NCBI GenBank assembly: GCA_050084515.1 | Contig: CM114272.1 | Location: forward strand, 5,146,001-5,210,000 | DNA: 64,000 nucleotides | Reading direction: 5' to 3' | Source of the DNA: Blasia pusilla | Taxonomy: Eukaryota > Marchantiophyta > Marchantiopsida > Blasiales | In this document: positions 56,090-64,000 of the stretch, in pieces | How positions within the stretch are numbered: the first letter of the stretch is position 1 | How the letters are laid out: each line of letters starts with the position of its first letter | The notes under the pieces: model-generated | The model's input: the letters and a program-made list of their open reading frames with translations, nothing else | The model's database searches: none | Told to the model about the DNA's origin: nothing | Position numbers and translations under genes: made by a program

Positions 56090-57300
56090 AGTCATTCTTG
56101 TTGTTTGAGGTGCTTAAGACGCCATCCATGGTTCCTACGCAGCCTATTGAGCCTATAGTGGGGACTGAGGCATCTACATCGCGTGTAGTAGACATGGATG
56201 CAGCATCCAGTCCTGTATTACGGATGGCAACTTCAGTTTTGGGATCCCCATTATTTTCAACCACTGAGTTGATGGCCTTAGGAGTTGACTTAGCTCCTGT
56301 ATTTCAGCTAGCAGCCACGTTGTGTGAACGTGAGAGTGTTATTGCTACACATGCTGAGGTGGATGAGGGTGTTGTGGTGGAGCAACCCTCTATGTTAAGT
56401 GTAGCATTGAGTACTAGTGCTACTTGGCACGCGGCAACGACGAAGATGGATGCATTACCAGCCTAGCCAACCATTGATCGTGAGAGGCTTACACCCGGTG
56501 TTTGTATGTTGGACAACCGGAGTGGGATATTCCGATTGATGAGTCCTACAGGATAGGTGTATAGACCAGATAGAGTCTTGTTAGACTCTGGTGCTCAACC
56601 TTTGATGTTGGGAAAGGCATCACATATTGGTTTGGGTATTCGGAGGACAGAGCTTTAGCCTTACCCATTCTAGATTCAGACATCACTTGGAGGAGCCAAT
56701 GATAGGTCTCATTTCATGACACGGGGGAAGTTGTTTGTACAGTTAAGACCAGATCATGGGACTGATAGCTTCAGGTTGGGAGTACGTGCAGTGGTCACAT
56801 CGGCCGAGCCGTATGATGTACTAGTTGGAGGAGCAATATTGTACCCAATGGGTTTTCAGATGGACTGCCGGACTAAGACAGCGTCTTATAGACCTGGTTG
56901 GCAGTCCAGGGATGGACGTATGAGCGAGGTTCCTGTGAGATTTATTTATGGGGCTCAACTAGGAGGGTCTTCCCCAACAGTGTTAGCATATGTGGCTGGT
57001 TTTAGTGGAGTAGTCACTTGGCCAGGAGAATTTTTGGAGGGTAGCCTTTATGCTATGGATTCTCCTGTGCATGAGGAGGTAGAGGAGATCCCTAGTTTTG
57101 CAGCAGTGGTATCCTCATCGTTGGATGTGCCACTTTGGAGTTGAGGCGGTGCACTACGGCAGGAGGCTGATCGCCTAGTGCAGGAGGCTTGGTGTGAGGC
57201 TATTATACCTCACGAGGAAGAGGACGCTCCACGGCGGAATCCTACTTCTGGTCCAGTTGGGTTTCCCCATTTGGATACTACACCCATTGTACGGGAGTAT
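56090..57300 (+). pseudogene. Linker and retropepsin-like protease, copy C
   Basis: The protease DSG triplet is at 56584-56592 (RVLLDSGAQPLMLGKA, as in copy A), followed by YDVLVGGAILYPMGFQMD. Stops: TAG 56464-56466 (A has CGG), a TAG shared with A at about 56555, TAG at about 56657, TGA 57142-57144 (A has TCA). The post-protease linker (WPGEFLEGS) matches copy A. Confidence 0.75.
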
Positions 57301-58230
57301 CCGCTGGAGGGCATTTTTGTGTTAGATCTCTTTGGTGGGATTAGCATTGGTTTGGCTGCAGTGTTGCAGACCAGTATTCCTGTGCGGAGATATGTGTAAG
57401 TGGAGCGAGATGAGACGGCCTAGAGAGTCTCATCCCGACATATTGGTCAGTTGATGTGGAGATATCCTGAGTTGTTGCCGCGATCAGCTATTCGTGGGTA
57501 CCAACGTGCTTTGCCATCACACATTGCATTGTTGGGAGCAGAGGACCTTGAGACGGTTTGTCCTGTGGATTTGGTGATTGCTGGATGGCCATGTCAGGGT
57601 CATACACGTGCTGGTCGTGGTGAGGGATTACACGACCCTAGGTCTCGATTGTTTTGGGAGATGTTGTGTGTGTTACGACATCTTCAAGTTCATCAAGCAC
57701 ATGCTCCAGCTTACATTCTGGAGAATGTTATATTGTTGGGTGACACTCGGACCTGGATGATGGCGAGTGCTCATGAGGTGCGGTCTAGGATTGGACCAAC
57801 TGTGTTGTTGGATGCAGTGCGAGTTGGCTTGCGTGCACATCATCCACGCTTGTGGTGGAAAACTTGTTGCCTAGAGAGATTCTACGTCGAGCATATGATG
57901 CAGTGCAGCGGGATCCTTGCCTTACAGTGGATAGTATCTTGGATACTGGGCAACTTTCTCAGGTGGTGAGGGTTATTGATCGGTCACCCATGGCAGTGGT
58001 GAACCGTGTGGTGCAGCCTAGGATGGCACTATCCATATTTATGAGTTTTCCCTCGTCACATGCCTACAGGGAAGGTGATCCCGAGCTTGTATGGGATTCT
58101 CATGTGCGATAGTTGGTGAAGCCTAATGCTGATGGGATTTGCTACTGGTGTGACAGCGGTTGCTTCCATTTCTGAGGCTTCACGACATCATGGGTTAGGT
58201 CAAGCCATGGACCTAAATTGTTTGACCTAG
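57301..58230 (+). pseudogene. DNMT3-like methyltransferase domain, copy C
   Basis: Motif I is VLDLFGGISIG (Thr to Ile). TAA 57397-57399 follows. Motif IV AGWPCQG has its Cys codon at 57592-57594. ENV is at about 57719-57728. A one-base deletion in WWKNLLP (about 57862) shifts the frame. After it come IDRSPMAVVNRV and SFPSSHAYREG; the MGF segment is partly deleted near 58130 (NAD joined directly to GIC/GF sequence). Motif X continues to about 58230, with TAG 58228-58230 for Trp. It keeps the catalytic Cys but is clearly broken. Confidence 0.88.
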
Positions 58231-59640
58231 ATTTTGAGTCTTGGTATGGCCAAGCAACGTCGGCTTTTGACTATGTCTGTGGCTCTTCCACCCATTGTGA
58301 TGAGCTCGATGGCTACCGGGACGGTAGAGGCATCGGTTGGGGGCAAGGAGAGTAGTATTTTGCATCCTTGGAGTAAATGGGATGTAATGGCTGGGCATGT
58401 GGTGTTGGTTGCTCATGCTAGTGAAGGAGTTATTTTCTCAGATGATGGTGTAGCTAAGGGTGTACCATCTTGTGAGGGGGTTGCAAAGCAGCCAATGGCG
58501 TCGTCCTCTCCCTCTAGTGTGCCAGTGGAGGAGACTTGGGAGCCATTACTTGGGCCCAAGCTTACGGGAGGTGAGAAACAATGCTTGACACAGTTCCTAC
58601 GTGTTTATAGGAGTTGGTTTGCCTTTAGCATAAAGGAGTTGGGTGCTTTGGTTGGACCTGATATACGGATTGATTTGGCTAGTGATACGCCAATCTTCCG
58701 TCGTCCCTACCGATATAGTGATATTGAGAGGGACATGATTCAGTGTAGGACGTTGGACCTTTTGGAGGCTGGATTAGTGGAGTTGTCGCATGGAGAGTAT
58801 GCATCAGCCACTATCATGCCTGCTAAAAAGGATGTGCATGGCAACTACATGGATAGGCGGATGTGTGGAGATTACCGTCCTACTAATCGGCAGAGCAAGG
58901 CCGATAGGTATGCCATGCCTACACCTGAGGAGATCTTTGATGTGGTGGGACATGCAAAGATTTTTAGTACTTTGGATCTTCGGGCAGGATACCATCAGTT
59001 GCCGATTCGAGAGAGTGACAAGGCCAAGACACCATTTTGGGGTGTCAACTCTCATGGCAAGGATTGTTTGTACCAGTGGAAGTTCTTACCCTTTGGGTTG
59101 AAGAATGCACCTGCCGAGTTTCAGAGAGTGATGTTCAAGATCCTAGCAGGGTTGGATTTTGTTTGGTGTTACATTGATGATATCTTGGTGTTTAGTAACA
59201 CGGTGGAGGAGCATCAAATACATTTGAAAATTTTGTTTGTGCGGTTGAAAGCTCATGGTCTACGTTTGCATCCAGGAAAGTGTAAGTTCTTCCATGAGGA
59301 TGTTGAGTACTTGGATCATGTGATCTATCCACGTGGTTTGGGAGTTCAGCAAGCAGAGGTGGAGGCTATTGCACTTATCCCTTGTCCAGTAGATGTGAGT
59401 ACAGTTCTGGCATTCATGGGATTGGCAAACTACTATCGGAGCTATGTGAAGGGATTTAGTGTTATGGCAAAGCCTTTGAACCAATTGGTGAAATCTGATC
59501 AAGAGTGGCACTGGGGAGATGATCAAGAGAGAGCTTTTGTGGAGCTCAAGGCCCAATTGGTGGCCGCGCCTATCTTGAGGAGACCTATCAGAGGATGCCC
59601 ATTTCAGTTGCACACTGATTGGAGGATGTTGGGACTTTGA
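58231..59640 (+). pseudogene. Reverse transcriptase and start of RNase H, copy C
   Basis: A 468-codon open frame covers the linker, RT N-region (FAFSIKELGALVGPD, RRPYRYSDIERDM), MPAKKDVHGNY, RMCGDYRPTN, FSTLDLRAGYHQLPIRESD, FLPFGLKNAPAEFQRVM, and CYIDDILVF with YIDD at 59170-59181. It continues to the beginning of RNase H (LHTDWRMLGL). This is the best-preserved RT of the three and shows the ancestral residues lost in A and B. It ends at TGA 59638-59640 (A has GGA). Confidence 0.93.
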
Positions 59641-60442
59641 GCGGTGTTGATACAACATGATGATGAGCAGATGGAATTTGTGGTGGCCTATGCAAGTCGT
59701 TCGAATAATAGTTCATATGAGAGAGAGTACTTGGTAGTAGTGTGGGCTGTGGCACACTTTAGGTGTTACTTGTTTGGCACACAGTTTACCCTTGCTACTG
59801 ATCACCAACCGCTCAAGTGGTTGATGGAGTCTGACAAGCTTACAGGGAAGCTTGCACGGTGGGCTCTTATCTTATAGGAGTATGACTTCCAGGTGGTACA
59901 TAGACCTGGAGTTGCCAACCTTGATGCTGATGGGTTGAGTAGGAACCCATGTACTAGCCAAGAGGATGCAAGTGGGGCTAGATGGCATGGCGAGGTTGAT
60001 GAGGAGATGGTGCCACGTTGGCATGCATCTGCCTTTTTATGTTGGTTAGGGGTGGACTCTAGTATGGAGGACCATATGACATCTTACTCTAGTCAGAGGG
60101 TAGATGGCCAGTCTTCAGATCCTAAGGTTGGAGATGGTGGTACGGATCAGCGTGATATTCATGATGATGCATTGGTGTTGGAGTTCCTACGGACCAATAG
60201 GGTGCCAAGCATAGTGAGTGCCAAGGAGCGAGACCGTGTTCTTCAACGTGCTAGGAGGTATCAAGTGGAGGGAACACATATTCTCCGTGTGTGGGAGGAT
60301 GATAGAGTACAAGTGGTACCGCATTTGGCTCAGAGAGAGCGCATTGTGCGACATGCCCATGAGGAGTTGGGATATTTTGGGATAAAGCGTACGTATAGCT
60401 TACTCCTTGGCCATTATTGGTGGCGTGGCATGCATACTTAGG
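59641..60442 (+). pseudogene. RNase H and connection, copy C
   Basis: VAYASRSNNSSYEREYLVVVWAVAHF has a 12-bp deletion relative to A (AESR lost), and the catalytic Glu context GEC is REY. TDHQPLKWLMESDKL is conserved. TAG 59875-59877 stands where B has CAG. The second frame (59893-60441) includes NLDADGLSRNP and ends at TAG 60439-60441 (A has CAG). Confidence 0.85.
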
Positions 60443-61596
60443 TGCAGCAGTTGGTGTCACATTGTATGGTTTGTGACCGGGTGAGGGCATCATTCAATGC
60501 CCCTACACCATAGTTACACCCCTTGCCTATTATGGGGTTGGGTTACCGTTGGAGTGTGGACTTTGCGGGACCGTTACCGTTGACTGTACGACATCACTGA
60601 TATGTGTTGGTGATGGTGGAGCACTTCTCCAAGTGGATTGAGTTGGTGGCATTACCTGACAAGGCAAGTGAGGGAACGGCGTATGCGTTTCTTGATAGAG
60701 TGTTTAGTCATTTTGGTGCACCAGCTGAGGTGTTGACTGACCAGGGTACAGAGTTTCAGGGTGAGTTTCAAATCTTGTGTGACAAGGCGTTGATTGATCA
60801 TTGGACCACGTCTCGAGATCATCCAGAGGCGGATGGTTTGGCTGAGCGTGTGGTTCAGACGGTGGAGAGGGCATTGTGCAAGTATGGCCTACAAAAGGGG
60901 CATCTTGGAGACTTAGATATTTAGTTGCCATGGTTAGCCATGGGGTATAGGTTCAGTCGCCAAGCATCCTTGGCTTCCTTCTCACCTTATTTTCTGCTCT
61001 ACGGCCAAGATCTAGACTTGCCAACAGCAATTTTTTGGGAGTCTAGTGAGGTGGTGAACCTTGATGATCCAGAGATGTGGATGAGAGTGTGTTCTCACCG
61101 GGCAGAGCTCTTTCGGAGAGTTATGCCAACAGCCTTTGAGAATCTTGCCATTGCTCAACACAGGGATACGTTGCAGTATACAACCATTCAGGGTGGAGGT
61201 TATCCACCATCGATTTATAGGTTCCATGTATGGGACTATGTCTATTTGCAGCACATTGCACCGACAACGTTGGATGTGACGGCAGGCCGCACTATTTTAC
61301 GAGTGCGAGAGGTGTTAGTTTTGGAGTTCTCATGTTGGAGGGTCGTGACGGAGTTACTTGGAAGGACCATGTGCGTAATTGTGCGCCATATCATCTTCCA
61401 AACATGGATGGTACTGTTGACCCAAGCTTAGCCATGATATGTGCTAGCTTGAGGTGCATGTTGTGTGGGTCTACTGGTAACCAAGCCCGTATGTTGGTGT
61501 GTGATTGGTGTTCTAGGGGTTGGCACATGATATGTTTGACTCCACGTATGGATGTTGTTCCTACAAGAAGGTAGGTTTATCCTCGATATACTTAGG
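60443..61596 (+). pseudogene. Integrase with damaged PHD finger, copy C
   Basis: SHCMVCDRVRA keeps the zinc CxxC. The DDE core spans VDFAGPLP, TDQGTEF and PEADGLAER. Stops: TAG 60511, TGA 60598 (A has CGA), TAG 60922 (A has CAG). A frameshift lies near 61320. The PHD finger (61455-61596) keeps CMLC, CDWC, WH and C, but the last pair is lost: WVCPQC in A is stop-VYPRY here, through three G-to-A changes and one A-to-G change. It would not fold as a PHD finger. Confidence 0.88.
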
Positions 61597-61755
61597 AGGG
61601 GTAGATGACTTGATCTTTGCATGATATGGATTACAGATGTGCAACTAACGATGGGGCAACCTCGCACCCGGCCTTCTGATTCGTGCACCCACGAAGGTGT
61701 ATAGCATATAGGAGATGTATAGGGCTACCTGGGAGTTAGAGGGACCTAACCGCCA

Positions 61756-62347
61756 GTTAGGGGGGCGAGTTGTGGTACACTTGTGTTTGTGTATGCTCTC
61801 GTCTATGTTATGTATGTATGTGAGTATGGTATGTCAACGATGTATGTTGTATGACGATGTGGATTTGCACGACAGTTGTCACCATACGGATTATGTCGTA
61901 GAGTATAGTGTGCTAGTAGAGGCCATACCTTATGTAGGGCCGTAGTGTCTAGGTAGGGATGCGGTTTCATACATAGGGTTGGGGGTTACTCCGTTGAGGG
62001 TGACTTTTCTAGTAGGGCATGCCCTTAGGTTGGAGGATAAAGTGTGGAGTATACTCAAAGAACAATTAGTTCTTTGAGTTGAGCCTGTTGCATTGGGAGT
62101 TAGCCTTGGTAGTGAGTAGAGCTCTTGGCTATGGTGGTTCCCGCAAGCTTCGACCTAGATTCTTCCATCGTGGAGTGGGTTTGGCTCGATTGTATGTGAT
62201 TCTGTACATGTTTTATGATCGTAGGTCTTTCACGAATTTCAGTTGTGGTACACTTGTGTTTGTGTATGCTCTCGTCTATGTTATGTATGTATGTGAGTAT
62301 GGTATGTGAGCAATGTATGTTGTATGACGATGTGGATTTGCACGACA
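61756..62347 (+). repeat. 3' terminal structure of copy C
   Basis: Polypurine tract AGTTAGGGGGGCGAG (61756-61769), 105-bp repeat 61770-61874, LTR-like segment starting TGTCACCATACGG at 61877, and second 105-bp repeat 62243-62347 ending GCACGACA. Base for base the same arrangement as copy A. Confidence 0.85.
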
Positions 62348-62819
62348 CCACGCTGAAATACAATCGTGAGGTTCTTATTTTTCTCCTTCCGAATGCAACA
62401 CTTGTGTTGTTGTCAATCTGGTCTAGGGTGGAGTTTAATAGAAAATCATTTTGATGTCAATTGAAGCACGATAGAAAATTCCTCTCGCGGGGTTTCAGAT
62501 ACTATGACTTCCGATCCTAAAGGAAGATTGCTTGTCAAGGTTTAGGGTAGAGAATGACATTTTTGCCACACTTTTTTCAATGTGTTTTGGGCGCGCAACG
62601 CGCTCAATGCCTTGGCATTGTATCCTGATGTTCGTAAAGGGAATACAAGGAGGTTCTATTATTCCTATCGCTCAAGTCACATAACTGATTTGAGAATCCA
62701 ATGCGCTTGGCATATGAAGCGCACATCCAACTAGTATAATGCCCATCCAAATAGCTCTTAAGAGGTCTCGCAGAGTTCATTTTGGACTCCATTTATGAGT
62801 AGTAAGGCGTAGTTTCTCG
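62348..62819. other. Short intergenic stretch
   Basis: No gene or repeat is recognised between the end of copy C and the satellite. Confidence 0.5.
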
Positions 62820-64000
62820 TTCTCATTTCCAGCACTGGAGGGAATAGTTCCAGCGATTTGATTTAGAAACTTCAGTTTTGTATGCCCTTGTTAAGGGCTC
62901 CCTTATCATTTTTGGAACCGGAGCAGCAGTTTCGATTGATACTCCTTCTCATTTCGAGAACTAGATCTCTACTTCCAATAGTGAGGAATCCGGGAAGGAC
63001 GCTTGCGATCTCTTTGGGAACTATAGCTCTGAATGCCCCCATTTGGGCTTAGGGTTAGTGTTAGGAACCAGAACTTGAGTTTCGATTGATCCTCATTCTC
63101 ATTTCATGAACTAGATATCAAGTTCCGATAGCGAGGAATCCAATAAGGAGGCCCGCAATCTCATTTGGGAACTACAGTTTCGAAAGCAGCCATTTAGGCT
63201 CAGCTGTCATGCTTGGAACCGGAACCTGAGTTCCGATTCATCTTCCTTCTTATTTCAAGAATTAGAACTAGAGTTTGGATGGTGAGGTAGTAAAGAAAAA
63301 GGCCACAGATTTGATTTGGGAACTACAATTCCAAAAGCCCTGGTTTAGGTAGGGTCTTCTATCTCTACAACCGGAATCTGAGGTCCAATTGATCCTCCTT
63401 CTCACTTCGATGGTGAAGCAATAAGGAAAGAGGCCGACGATTTGATTTGGGAACTACAATTCCGAACAACCCTGGTTGAGTTAGGGACTCCTGTCTCTGG
63501 AACCGGAACCTGAGTTTCGATTGATCCTCCTTCTCATTTCGAGAACTTGAACTAGAGTTTTGATGGAAAGGTAATAAGGAAAGAGGCCAAAGATTTGATT
63601 TGGGAACTACAATCCCGGAAGCTTTGGTTTAGGTAGGGACTCCCGTCTCTCGAACCGAAACCTCACTTCCGATTGCTCTTCCTTCTGGAACTGGATGTAG
63701 AGTTGCGATCGTGAGGAAGCCAAGAAGGAGGACGGGGAACTCATTTGGGAACTTCAAAGATGGACTCTTCTCTATGGAATCAAAACCTGAGTTCCGATTC
63801 ATCCTCCTTCTTATTTTGAGAAGTGCATCTCTAGTTCCGATGGTGTGGAAATCGAGAAGGAGGCCCGCAATATCAACTTGGGAAGTACAACTCCGAACGT
63901 CCTTGTTCAGGCTTAATTGTCATGTCAAGAACTCGAACCCGAGTTCCGATTGATCTTGCTTCTCATTTCGAGAACAGGATCTCTAGTGCCGATAGCGAGG
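62820..64000. repeat. Tandem satellite, roughly 150-bp unit
   Basis: A landmark like TTCCGATTGATCCTCCTTCT followed by CATTTCGAGAAC recurs at about 62935, 63086, 63230, 63385, 63517, 63672, 63794 and 63944, so unit length varies from about 120 to 155 bp. Other shared words are GATTTGGGAACTACAATTCC, GGAACCGGAACCTGAG and GTGAGGAAGC. The array is not coding and continues past the window. Confidence 0.85.

Larger units (their letters stand above)
56090..62347 (+). mobile_element. Ty3/gypsy retrotransposon copy C with DNA methyltransferase and PHD finger, 5'-truncated
   Basis: Similarity to copy A starts at GTCATTCTTGTTGT (A about 1005) directly against the copia fragment; there is no 5' LTR, no gag knuckle and no leader. 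From there to 62347 the order follows copy A: linker, protease, methyltransferase, RT, RNase H, integrase, PHD finger, polypurine tract, terminal repeats. It has more stops than copy A but a longer uninterrupted RT frame (58234-59640). Confidence 0.93.

Noticed and set aside
2561-60924. TAG read as glutamine (recoded or suppressed stop) in the methyltransferase elements
   Set aside because: The TAG sites differ among copies A, B and C, TGA also replaces CGA, and frameshifts are present. Independent decay explains this better than recoding.

Overview
The window looks like transposon-rich nuclear DNA of a land plant. The evidence is TATA-box genes with GT-AG introns, small secreted dirigent-like proteins, Ty3/gypsy, Ty1/copia and LINE remnants, and CACTA and MULE-type DNA transposons. 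The dirigent-like family and the ParB-like gene suggest a bryophyte-grade plant such as a liverwort, but nothing in the sequence fixes the species. Most transposon genes are broken; the dirigent-like genes are the best candidates for working host genes.

Layout. 1-7216: right-hand part of a Ty3/gypsy element (copy A) that carries a cytosine-5 DNA methyltransferase domain between protease and reverse transcriptase, and a PHD finger after the integrase. 7217-11533: dirigent-like gene DIR1 (minus) and its promoter. 11539-20362: a chromodomain-type Ty3/gypsy insertion (minus) with three LTRs, flanked by a perfect 5-bp target duplication. 20640-28810: a decayed MULE-like transposase gene (minus) and a decayed multi-exon gene with a ParB/sulfiredoxin-like domain (plus), divergently arranged. 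About 21 copies of a 27-bp palindrome are scattered through their introns, the shared upstream region and the 3' flank. 32558-38503: DIR2 (minus), DIR3 pseudogene (minus) and DIR4 (plus). 39824-47793: methyltransferase-bearing element copy B, with an LTR match at both ends and a probable target duplication. 49479-50000: LINE-type endonuclease fragment. 50290-54300: CACTA (En/Spm) transposon. 55184-56089: Ty1/copia fragment. 56090-62347: methyltransferase-bearing element copy C, 5'-truncated. 62820-64000: a tandem satellite of roughly 150-bp units running off the end.

Main points. (1) Copies A, B and C share the order gag, protease (lost in B), DNMT3-like methyltransferase, RT, RNase H, integrase, PHD finger. 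One retrotransposon lineage thus encodes both a DNA-methylation writer and a histone-tail reader. (2) Nearly all their in-frame stops are TAG at positions where a sister copy has CAG, CAA or TGG, the pattern expected from deamination of methylated cytosine. The ParB-like gene shows the same pattern. (3) The transposase, the ParB-like gene and the palindromes may belong to one undescribed mobile unit; this is inference. (4) The dirigent-like genes share a 5'-UTR intron, a TATA box and either a G-box/ABRE or a second conserved upstream motif.
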